Of a stretch of DNA of 8,511 bases, positions 1 to 5,643 are shown one piece after another. The DNA comes from Thermodesulfobacteriales bacterium. GTDB lineage: Bacteria; Desulfobacterota; Thermodesulfobacteria; Thermodesulfobacteriales; Thermodesulfatatoraceae. Where the stretch lies: positions 1-8,511 of the forward strand of contig JALSPN010000205.1 in assembly GCA_026985945.1 (NCBI GenBank), in the 5' to 3' direction. The notes under the pieces were generated by a model, which did not search any database, had not been told where the DNA came from, and saw only the letters and a program-made list of their open reading frames with translations. The position numbers and the translations under genes are program-made. Numbering within the stretch: the stretch's first letter is position 1; every line of letters starts with the position of its first letter.

Positions 1-865
1 AAATATCTTTCGGATCCACCAGGGCGTAAATCGGCTCCCCAGGGCCTACCACATCCCCTGCCACGTGAAAGCGTTTGGCCACGTAACCGGAAAGAGGAGA
101 GAGGAGCTTGCAATAGGAAAGAAGAAGGTTTGCCGTGGAGACCCGGGCCTTGAGGGCCTTTTCCCGGGCCTTGAGGGCCTTGAGGGCCTTTTTCTTCTCC
201 CACACCAGTTTTTTCTGGTTTTCCGTAAGGAGGAGTTCTTTTTTGAGGGCCTCCTGAGCCCGACGGACGGCCTTCTCTTCAAAAATTAGGGTGTCTCTTT
301 CGTGACGGAGCTTTTTAAGATCCGTCTCAAGGCCCTCAAGACGTCTGCGGGGGGCCAGATCTTTTTCCACCAGGCGTTTGTAACGGGCCTGATCCCGTTG
401 AACCTGGGCGATTTCCGCAAGAAGGACCTGCTGTTTGGCCCTTAAGGCCTTCTGCCGCGCCTTAAGACGAAGAAGTTCCTTTTCTATCTTTTCTTTCCGG
501 AGCCTGATCTCTTTTTCCAGGCGGTCGATCTCTATCCTGAGGGCCTCTTTCTTTTTTCTAAGGGCCAAAAGCTCTGCCCGGACGGCTTTGAGTTCCTCCT
601 CATAAGCACTGGAATCCAGAAGGGCCACAAGCTCCCCTTCCCTTACCCTTTCCCCCTCGTTTTTTAAGGTTTTAAGGAGCCTTCCATTGACCCGGGGGAA
701 GGAAAGATAGACCAGCCGATCAGTCTCCACGAAGACGGCATTGGTCACGGCGTAACGCAGGCGGTGGCGGATAAAAAGGACAAGCCCCACCACCAGGACC
801 AGAAGCACTGCAATAATGATAAGGGCCCCAATCCTCTGGGCACGATTTTTCCTCATGTGGTCCAT
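1..865 (-). CDS. HlyD/EmrA-like membrane fusion (periplasmic adaptor) protein, partial
   Basis: This reading frame stays open from a start at 865 to the window edge (288 codons seen; the C-terminus lies outside). After a short basic N-terminus there is one membrane segment (about residues 13-30, rich in I/L/V). Next comes the first half of a lipoyl/barrel-sandwich domain (motif ERVREGELVALLD), then about 150 residues of Lys/Glu/Ala/Leu-rich coiled-coil hairpin. The second lipoyl half follows (SPLSGYVAKRFHVAGDVV). This order is typical of adaptors that link an inner-membrane transporter to an outer-membrane channel for drug or small-molecule export; the EmrA type is the closest pattern I recognise. 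The transporter partner would lie to the left, outside the window. The start could instead be the ATG at 856, which gives MRKNRAQR; neither start has a clear ribosome binding site. The family is fairly sure, the substrate unknown. Confidence 0.85.
   Translation of the reverse strand, partial: MDHMRKNRAQRIGALIIIAVLLVLVVGLVLFIRHRLRYAVTNAVFVETDRLVYLSFPRVNGRLLKTLKNEGERVREGELVALLDSSAYEEELKAVRAELLALRKKKEALRIEIDRLEKEIRLRKEKIEKELLRLKARQKALRAKQQVLLAEIAQVQRDQARYKRLVEKDLAPRRRLEGLETDLKKLRHERDTLIFEEKAVRRAQEALKKELLLTENQKKLVWEKKKALKALKAREKALKARVSTANLLLSYCKLLSPLSGYVAKRFHVAGDVVGPGEPIYALVDPKDI
142..190 (-). repeat. Short tandem repeat in the coiled coil of the adaptor gene
   Basis: The unit cccgggccttgagggcctttt (21 nt) is present at 142-162 and again, nearly complete, from 163, followed by one more gagggcctt. 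On the coding strand it encodes consecutive heptads KALKARE and KALKARV. A 21-nt unit equals one coiled-coil heptad, so the repeat can expand or contract without breaking frame or helix. Confidence 0.7.
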
Positions 866-868
866 TAT
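863..868 (-). promoter_or_regulatory. TATAAT box overlapping the adaptor gene start
   Basis: The minus strand reads a perfect TATAAT at 868-863, so its last three bases are part of the upstream ATG at 865. If it is a real -10 box, the transcript would begin near 857-856 and translation would have to start leaderless at the second ATG (856). The hexamer 17 bp upstream (TTTCAA) matches TTGACA poorly. The match may be chance. The divergent gap 866-951 otherwise holds only weak promoter-like sequence (TTGAAG at 894-899) for the rightward gene. Confidence 0.25.
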
Positions 869-951
869 AGGCTACCGCCCCCGGGTTTGAAAGTTGAAGA
901 CTTTAACGCTGTCTCTTTACTTTTGAGGCTCTGCAAGGCAGTATATGGGCC

Positions 952-1926
952 ATGGACGAAAGAGATAAAAGATTGCTGGGGGAGGTGCAGCGTCGCTTTC
1001 CGCTTGAGCCTGAACCTTACCGGGCCCTGGCCGAAAGACTTTCTCTTAGCGAGGAAGAAGTACTTGAAAGATTAAAGAGCCTCAAACAAAAAGGCATTTT
1101 GCGCCAGATAAGCGCCATCTTTAACCCCCAGGCCCTGGGTTATAAAACCACCCTGGTGGCAGCAGCCATCCCTGAAGGGAGGCTTCCTGAAGCCACGGAA
1201 GTGATCAATTCCTACCCGGGAGTAAGCCATAATTATCTCCGCAATCATCATTACAATATCTGGTTTACGATTGCCGTCCCCCCGGGGGAATCTTTGGAAG
1301 AGAAGGTGCCCGCTCTCCTTACCCAAGCCGGGGCCGAGAAGTATCTTCTTTTGCCGATCAAAAGGGTCTTTCACATCGCCGTGGTGCACGATCTGGGAGA
1401 AAATAACACCCTTGAAGAAGATCGCCCCGCTTCTTCGGAAGTAAAAAAAGATTTTCCCTTACCTGACCTCCTGACCATCTCCCTGGTGCGCCTTACCCAG
1501 GATGATCTCCCTCGCTGCCAGAGGCCCTTTTCCGCCCTCGCAGAGAAGGCAGGGCTTTCAGAAGAGGAGCTCCTTGAGTGGATAAAAAAAGGCCTTGAGA
1601 CGGGGCTTATCAGGCGATTTGCCGGCCTCGTACGCCACACGAAAGCCGGGGTCAGAGGAAATATCATGGTGGCCTGGAAGGTTCCAGAAGACAAACTGGA
1701 AGAGGTGGGAAAAAATTTTCCCAGAGAGAAAAAAATTACCCACTGCTACGAAAGAAAAAGTTACCCTCATTGGCCTTACAATCTTTATACCATGGTTCAT
1801 GATAGCGACCAAAAGAAGGCCCTCGAAACGGTGAAAAACCTGGCTTCCCGCTTCCACCTCCGGGAATATCTCCCCCTGGTCACCTTAAAAGAACTCAAAA
1901 AGACCCGTCTCAAACTTTTCTGGTAG
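952..1926 (+). CDS. ahbAB: Siroheme decarboxylase, AhbA-AhbB fusion (Lrp/AsnC-type fold)
   Basis: The 324-residue protein consists of two Lrp/AsnC-like halves in one chain. Half 1 (about 1-150) has a winged helix followed by GILRQISAIFNPQALGYK and the AhbA-type signature SHNYLRNHHYNIWFTI (residues 92-107). Half 2 (about 170-324) has a second winged helix, GLIRRFAGLVRH, and the AhbB-type signature THCYER followed by WPYNLYTMVH (263-283). AhbA and AhbB normally form a two-subunit enzyme that removes two acetate carboxyls from sirohaem to give 12,18-didecarboxysirohaem, the first step of the alternative haem pathway of sulfate reducers and archaea. The related NirD/NirL proteins act in haem d1 synthesis and are sometimes fused, so that role is the main alternative; no nir genes are visible here. 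Despite the HTH fold, these proteins are enzymes rather than regulators. The ATG at 952 has only a weak upstream AAGG (935-938). Confidence 0.85.
   Translation: MDERDKRLLGEVQRRFPLEPEPYRALAERLSLSEEEVLERLKSLKQKGILRQISAIFNPQALGYKTTLVAAAIPEGRLPEATEVINSYPGVSHNYLRNHHYNIWFTIAVPPGESLEEKVPALLTQAGAEKYLLLPIKRVFHIAVVHDLGENNTLEEDRPASSEVKKDFPLPDLLTISLVRLTQDDLPRCQRPFSALAEKAGLSEEELLEWIKKGLETGLIRRFAGLVRHTKAGVRGNIMVAWKVPEDKLEEVGKNFPREKKITHCYERKSYPHWPYNLYTMVHDSDQKKALETVKNLASRFHLREYLPLVTLKELKKTRLKLFW
1707..1722 (+). repeat. 16-bp palindrome copy inside ahbAB
   Basis: GGGAAAAAATTTTCCC, identical base for base to the copy at 1926-1941. It has 7-bp arms around an AA centre. Here it is read as part of the codons for GKNFP, so it may be a coding coincidence or an additional distal binding site for the element seen downstream. 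Confidence 0.6.
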
Positions 1927-1941
1927 GGAAAAAATTTTCCC
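1926..1941 (+). promoter_or_regulatory. 16-bp palindrome, putative upstream activator site (distal)
   Basis: GGGAAAAAATTTTCCC with perfect 7-bp arms around AA; its first G is the last base of the ahbAB stop codon. It shares the consensus GGGAAAWAAWTTTCCC with the copy at 1949-1964, and the centres are 23 bp apart, about two helical turns. Its centre is about 107 bp upstream of the predicted PEP-CTERM gene start site, a usual distance for a sigma-54 enhancer-binding protein. The pattern is seen directly; the function is inferred. Confidence 0.5.
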
Positions 1942-1948
1942 TTTTAGA

Positions 1949-1975
1949 GGGAAATAAATTTCCCATTTTTCTTTT
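1949..1975 (+). terminator. Hairpin plus T-rich tract: ahbAB terminator and/or second activator site
   Basis: GGGAAATAAATTTCCC (1949-1964) has 7-bp arms around AA and is followed by ATTTTTCTTTT, so it can act as a Rho-independent terminator for ahbAB (6-bp stem, 4-nt loop, weak A/T-rich upper stem). The same 16 bp is also the second copy of the palindrome at 1926-1941, centred about 84 bp upstream of the predicted downstream start site. The two roles are not exclusive. Confidence 0.5.
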
Positions 1976-2014
1976 AACCTCCCTGAAAAGCCTTATTTTT
2001 CGTTGTTAATTTTC

Positions 2015-2030
2015 TGGCATATATATTGTT
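2015..2030 (+). promoter_or_regulatory. Candidate sigma-54 (-24/-12) promoter of the PEP-CTERM gene
   Basis: TGGCAT-N5-TTGTT matches the consensus TGGCAC-N5-TTGCW in the -24 GG element and in spacing; the -12 element has GT in place of GC. Transcription would start near 2041, giving a leader of about 27 nt that contains GGAGG (2054-2058), 9 nt before the ATG. No convincing sigma-70 pair was found in 1976-2067. PEP-CTERM genes in some bacteria are known to depend on RpoN and the PrsK/PrsR two-component pair, which makes this reading plausible. Confidence 0.45.
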
Positions 2031-2067
2031 TAAATTAGAACGAAAATTTTGATGGAGGAAATGAAAA

Positions 2068-2844
2068 ATGCGTGTTTTTTTCTTAGGCCTGATTTTCCTC
2101 TTAAGTTTAACCTTCACGGCCCAAGCCCTTACCATCACGGTGGATGGAAGTCTTTCCGACTGGGGCCTTAATACTTCTAATTTCGAAAAAAACAGAAATG
2201 ATTGGGATCCCGGGATTCCAAGAGTCTTTGTCTTTCAGGAAGACGAGGTAGGGAACAAAGGCTATGTAGAGCCAGGGTATGGCGGCCAAAAATATGATGT
2301 GGAGGCCATACTTGCCACCTTTGATGACGATTATCTCTATATCGCCATTGCTACGGGGTTTCCGCAGGCGGGTCGGAGTTATGGCAACGATTACTATGAT
2401 GCCGGCGATATCGCCCTTGATCTCGGAAACGACGGCTCCTACGACTACGCCTTCGTAATTTCAAATTACGAAGACGGAAATGAAACCAGGGGCCTTACCG
2501 TTGGAGGGCTTTACAAGGTCAATAGCTGGGCAGATGTCCTTTATCCTTCTCATTCCGTTTCGAACCCCTGGCAGATGGAAAATGGCACTTATGAAGGAGC
2601 CGGCTTACTTAGCTATAAAGATGATCCTGATCACAGCTTTTCCCGCTATTTTATAGAGGTCGGGATCCCGCTTGACCTTTTTGAGGAACCCGTTCACGAG
2701 GTCAAGATCCACTGGACCATGGAGTGCGGAAACGATTACGGAGAGGTGGTCGCCCACACCCCGGAGCCGGCTACTCTTCTTTTCGTAGGGGCGGGGCTTT
2801 TTGCCCTCGGCATCATTAGCAGATGGCAAAAAGTGGGAAGGTAG
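2068..2844 (+). CDS. Secreted PEP-CTERM sorting-domain protein
   Basis: The protein has 258 residues. An N-terminal signal peptide (about 1-20, MRVFFLGLIF... ending AQA) directs export. The mature region is acidic and Tyr/Gly/Asp-rich. It begins ITVDGSLSDWG, a pattern seen at the start of beta-sandwich, carbohydrate-binding-like (DOMON/CBM9-like) domains; that assignment is tentative. Near the end is WTMECGND (216-223). The C-terminus is a textbook PEP-CTERM signal: PEPAT at 232-236, a hydrophobic helix (about 237-250) and a basic tail (SRWQKVGR). Such proteins are recognised by an exosortase in the inner membrane and usually end up at the cell surface or in exopolysaccharide. No exosortase is encoded in this window. 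The start is well supported by GGAGG 9 nt upstream. It is a single-gene unit with its own predicted promoter and a strong downstream hairpin. The exact role of the mature domain is unknown. Confidence 0.9.
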   Translation: MRVFFLGLIFLLSLTFTAQALTITVDGSLSDWGLNTSNFEKNRNDWDPGIPRVFVFQEDEVGNKGYVEPGYGGQKYDVEAILATFDDDYLYIAIATGFPQAGRSYGNDYYDAGDIALDLGNDGSYDYAFVISNYEDGNETRGLTVGGLYKVNSWADVLYPSHSVSNPWQMENGTYEGAGLLSYKDDPDHSFSRYFIEVGIPLDLFEEPVHEVKIHWTMECGNDYGEVVAHTPEPATLLFVGAGLFALGIISRWQKVGR

Positions 2845-2850
2845 GCCCGT

Positions 2851-2880
2851 GCGGGGGTGTTACACCCCCGCCATTTGTTA
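2851..2880 (+). terminator. Strong hairpin between the convergent PEP-CTERM and pgsA genes
   Basis: GCGGGGGTG-TTA-CACCCCCGC (2851-2871) is a perfect 9-bp, very GC-rich stem with a 3-nt loop, placed 6 bp after one stop codon and 6 bp before the other. On the plus strand it is followed by a short, interrupted T tract (CATTTGTTA), so it is a reasonable terminator for the PEP-CTERM gene. On the minus strand no T tract follows, but the stem may still halt or stabilise the pgsA transcript. Confidence 0.75.
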
Positions 2881-3405
2881 AGCCTTTTGTCCTTCAAACA
2901 TTTTCACTCCCAGCCACAGATAATGAAGGCCTGAGATGATCGTGATCCCTGCCGTAAAGTAGAAACAGAATGCCAGCACCTTTTCCGGGCTTCCCCAGAG
3001 CGTGGCCACCACCGTAAGGATCTGGCTTGCGGTAGTAAATTTGCTGAGAAGGGTAGGCTTTACCTCCAAACGCCTGGTATGCCAGAGGAGCAGGCCAAAG
3101 CCGATGAGGATCAAAACGTCTCTGCTGATGACAATCACCGCCAGCCATTCCGGAAGGAGATCAAGATAAGCCCCCAGAAGATAGACGGAGTTTAGGAGGA
3201 GTTTGTCGGCAATGGGGTCCAGGACGGCTCCTAGAAGGGTCTTTTGGTGAAGGGCCCGGGCCAGGAAGCCGTCGAGGGCATCGCTTAGGCCGGCAATAAC
3301 AAAGAAAAACAAGGCCAGCCGCAGCCTTCCTTCGAGGAGGTTGATGATAACCATCGGGATCAAAAGAAGCCGGATAAGGGTTATAAAATTGGGCAAATTA
3401 AACAT
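2878..3405 (-). CDS. pgsA: CDP-diacylglycerol-glycerol-3-phosphate 3-phosphatidyltransferase
   Basis: This 175-residue, multi-spanning membrane protein carries the complete CDP-alcohol phosphatidyltransferase motif D-x2-DG-x2-AR-x8-G-x3-D-x3-D: Asp42, Asp45, Gly46, Ala49, Arg50, Gly59, Asp63 and Asp67. The N-terminus (MFNLPNFITLIRLLLIP) and the length match PgsA, which makes phosphatidylglycerol-phosphate from CDP-diacylglycerol and glycerol-3-phosphate in the inner membrane. Other CDP-alcohol transferases (phosphatidylserine or cardiolipin type) share the motif but usually differ in length and N-terminus. The ATG at 3405 has only a weak upstream AGAG. A GATTAT box on the minus strand (3425-3420) could be its -10. 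It is divergent from trpE and convergent with the PEP-CTERM gene. Confidence 0.9.
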   Translation of the reverse strand: MFNLPNFITLIRLLLIPMVIINLLEGRLRLALFFFVIAGLSDALDGFLARALHQKTLLGAVLDPIADKLLLNSVYLLGAYLDLLPEWLAVIVISRDVLILIGFGLLLWHTRRLEVKPTLLSKFTTASQILTVVATLWGSPEKVLAFCFYFTAGITIISGLHYLWLGVKMFEGQKA

Positions 3406-3453
3406 ATCTCTGAGAACCTATAATCTTTCCCTGCGCCGGTGTCCATCTTGTGC

Positions 3454-3484
3454 TTGACAGAAACTCGCTCTCGAGATAAGAGCG
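3454..3484 (+). promoter_or_regulatory. Candidate trpEG promoter with overlapping inverted repeat
   Basis: A perfect -35 box TTGACA (3454-3459) is followed after 15 bp by GATAAG (3475-3480), a 4/6 match to the -10 consensus. A perfect inverted repeat CGCTCT-N7-AGAGCG (3466-3484) overlaps the -10 box and could be an operator. The predicted start site (about 3487) lies almost on the ATG at 3490, which would make a near-leaderless mRNA. The -35 is clear, the rest tentative. Confidence 0.4.
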
Positions 3485-3489
3485 GCTTC

Positions 3490-4974
3490 ATGATAATTGC
3501 CAAACCTTATCCGGACAAAAAGACCTTCCTGGAACTTTCCCGGCAGGCCAATCTCATCCCCGTCTATCAGGAAGTCCTGGTAGATATGGAGACCCCGATC
3601 TCTCTTTTTTACAAGGTCTTCGTGGGCCATTACGGTTTTTTGCTGGAAAGTATTGAGGGGGGTGAAAAATGGGCCCGTTTTAGTTTTATCGGGGTCAATC
3701 CCTTTCTTATTTTTCGCAGCCGGGGGCAAGAAATAACCCTTCTTGATCGCCACGGTGAAAGGCGTTTTGAAAGCCCCGATCCTTTGGGTGAGCTGCGTCA
3801 GATCATCAAGCGTTTTCAGGCGGCCTCCCTTCCAGAACTTCCCCGCTTTTTTGGGGGGGCGGTTGGTTTCGTCTCTTACGACATGGTCCGCTTTATGGAA
3901 AGGCTTCCCGCCCTCCTTCCCGAGAACACCGGTTTTTCAGACATCCACCTCATGTTTCCGGAAATCCTTCTCATTTATGACCGACTAAAACACAGTCTTT
4001 TTGTGGTTTATAATGCCAGGCTGGAAGAGGGGCTTCCGCCGGAGGCCATTTATGAGCGGGCACTGGCCGAGATTGAGGCCATGGTAAGGAGGGTGAGGGG
4101 GCCCCTTATCTACCCTTCCTCTCAGGAGGCCTCTCAGGAAACGCGCCTTACACCGGAGATCAGCAAAGAGCGCTTCCTGGAGATGGTTAAGCAGGCCAAA
4201 AAATACATAGAGGCCGGAGATGTCATCCAAGTGGTTCTCTCCCAGCGCTTTTCCGGCGAGAATTACCTGCGCCCCTTTGATCTTTACCGGGCGCTGCGGA
4301 AGATCAACCCTTCTCCTTATCTTTTCTACCTGCGCCTGGGGGACGAAACCCTCATCGGTTCCTCCCCGGAGATTTTGGTTCGCCTGGAGGACGGGCGTAT
4401 TGAGGTGCGCCCTATTGCCGGCACCAGGCCCCGAGGGCGCACGGAAACCGAAGACTTTGCCCTGGCCGAAGACCTCCTTCACGATCCCAAAGAAAGGGCC
4501 GAACACCTCATGCTGGTAGATCTGGGGCGCAATGACGTGGGGCGGGTCTCCACCTACGGAAGTGTTGAGGTTTACGAACTCATGGTCATCGAACGCTATT
4601 CCCACGTGATGCATCTGGTCTCCGGGGTGCGAGGAGAGATTCTTCCGGAAAAAGACATGTTCGATGTGCTTAAGGCTACCTTCCCCGCGGGAACGGTCAC
4701 GGGGGCACCCAAAATAAGGGCCATGGAAATTATTGAAGAACTTGAACACGCCCGCCGGGGGCCCTACGCCGGGGCGGTGGGATACTTCGGCTTCTCTGGC
4801 AACATGGATCTTTGCATCACCATCAGGACCCTTTTCCAGAAAGGAACCAAACTCTATCTCCAGGCGGGAGCAGGTATCGTGGCTGATTCTGATCCGGAGC
4901 GAGAATATCAGGAAACACTCAACAAGGCCCGTGGTATGATGAAGGCCATCGAAATGGCGCAGAGGGGGCTTTAG
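3490..4974 (+). CDS. trpE: Anthranilate synthase component I
   Basis: The 494-residue chorismate-binding subunit converts chorismate plus ammonia (delivered by TrpG) to anthranilate, the first committed step to tryptophan. The N-terminal domain carries LLES (51-54), the element of the tryptophan feedback site, so end-product inhibition is likely kept. The C-terminal catalytic domain shows NPSPYLFYL (273-281), PIAGTRPRG (308-316), DLGRND (344-349), His372 in SHVMH, GTVTGAPK (401-408) and an intact end (AGAGIVADSDP, then ETLNKARGM). The frame is open back to a GTG at 3439. I prefer the ATG at 3490, because MIIAKPYPDKKTFLELS fits the family N-terminus and a promoter-like TTGACA lies inside the longer version. 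PabB is the main alternative, but LLES and the partner argue for TrpE. A short direct repeat (SSQEASQE) sits in the interdomain linker near residues 210-217. Confidence 0.97.
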   Translation: MIIAKPYPDKKTFLELSRQANLIPVYQEVLVDMETPISLFYKVFVGHYGFLLESIEGGEKWARFSFIGVNPFLIFRSRGQEITLLDRHGERRFESPDPLGELRQIIKRFQAASLPELPRFFGGAVGFVSYDMVRFMERLPALLPENTGFSDIHLMFPEILLIYDRLKHSLFVVYNARLEEGLPPEAIYERALAEIEAMVRRVRGPLIYPSSQEASQETRLTPEISKERFLEMVKQAKKYIEAGDVIQVVLSQRFSGENYLRPFDLYRALRKINPSPYLFYLRLGDETLIGSSPEILVRLEDGRIEVRPIAGTRPRGRTETEDFALAEDLLHDPKERAEHLMLVDLGRNDVGRVSTYGSVEVYELMVIERYSHVMHLVSGVRGEILPEKDMFDVLKATFPAGTVTGAPKIRAMEIIEELEHARRGPYAGAVGYFGFSGNMDLCITIRTLFQKGTKLYLQAGAGIVADSDPEREYQETLNKARGMMKAIEMAQRGL

Positions 4975-5637
4975 ATGGCCGTAAAAATCCTGGTCATAGA
5001 CAACTACGATTCCTTTACCTACAACCTGGTTCAGCTTCTGGGAATAATGTGTAAAAAGCTCTCCTCCGGAAGCGAGATCCTGGTCTTCCGAAACGACGAG
5101 ATTGATCTCGAAGGCATCGAAAGGCTCTCTCCTACCCACCTGCTCATCTCCCCTGGCCCGTGCACCCCGAAAGAGGCAGGCATCTCGGTGGAAGCCATCA
5201 GGTATTTTGCCGGCAAGATCCCCATCCTTGGAGTTTGCCTGGGGCATCAGAGTATCGGAGCGGCCTTTGGAGGGAAAATCGTTCGCGCCCGGCGCCTCAT
5301 GCACGGCAAAACCTCTCGCATTTCACACGATGGCCAGGGGGTCTTTCACGGGCTTTCCTCCCCCTTCGAAGCCATGCGTTACCATTCTCTCGTCATCGAA
5401 GAGGCCTCCCTGCCATCGGAATTAATAGTCACCGCCCGAGATGAAGAAGGGGAAATCATGGGGGTGAGACACCGAAAACATCCCGTAGAAGGAGTCCAGT
5501 TCCATCCGGAGTCCATCGGCACTTCCCTCTACGCCTGGAAACGCCTCCGCCGGCCCCCAAAAGATTGGGACTTCACCTCCCAGGAGCTTCCGGAGGGGGT
5601 TATCATCCTGCGTAATTTTGTTTTTCCTCCGGAATAG
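4975..5637 (+). CDS. trpG: Anthranilate synthase component II, glutamine amidotransferase
   Basis: The 220-residue class I amidotransferase releases ammonia from glutamine for TrpE. The start [11 protein letters not shown], the oxyanion motif SPGPCTP (59-65), nucleophile Cys88 in GVCLGHQ, and His177/Glu179 in QFHPES are all present, so it should be active. Its ATG directly follows the trpE stop codon, and AGAGGGGG at the end of trpE serves as ribosome binding site, so the subunits are translationally coupled. Such proteins may also serve as PabA for folate synthesis. Two oddities: about five extra residues near 25-32 and about 20 extra, charged residues (roughly 184-207, including [13 protein letters not shown]) between the catalytic HPES and the final helix. 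No other trp genes follow; the next gene is convergent. Confidence 0.95.
   Translation: MAVKILVIDNYDSFTYNLVQLLGIMCKKLSSGSEILVFRNDEIDLEGIERLSPTHLLISPGPCTPKEAGISVEAIRYFAGKIPILGVCLGHQSIGAAFGGKIVRARRLMHGKTSRISHDGQGVFHGLSSPFEAMRYHSLVIEEASLPSELIVTARDEEGEIMGVRHRKHPVEGVQFHPESIGTSLYAWKRLRRPPKDWDFTSQELPEGVIILRNFVFPPE
5588..5634. repeat. Long-loop inverted repeat at the 3' end of trpG
   Basis: TTCCGGAGG (5588-5596) and CCTCCGGAA (5626-5634) form a perfect 9-bp inverted repeat with a 29-nt loop containing a T-rich stretch. It ends immediately before the trpG stop codon, 9 bp from the end of convergent tonB. It may help 3' end formation in a gap of only 6 bp that has no other terminator, but no T tract follows on either strand, so the role is uncertain. 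Confidence 0.4.
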
Positions 5638-5643
5638 CCGCTT

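Noticed and set aside
764..1075. A 103-codon plus-strand frame overlapping the adaptor start and ahbAB
   Set aside because: It overlaps the 5' ends of two real genes in other frames, and its composition is not protein-like.
952..1926. Calling this gene an Lrp/AsnC transcription regulator
   Set aside because: It has two winged-helix halves but also the specific AhbA and AhbB signature regions; regulators of this family are about 150 residues and lack them.
3439..3489. A 17-residue N-terminal extension of TrpE from a GTG start
   Set aside because: The extra residues do not resemble TrpE N-termini and would contain the TTGACA promoter box; the ATG at 3490 fits the family.
3985..5304. A 439-codon open frame on the minus strand opposite trpE and trpG
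   Set aside because: It is antisense to two unmistakable enzymes, has no recognisable domain and low-complexity His/Gly/Arg-rich composition, and is explained by the codon usage of the real genes.
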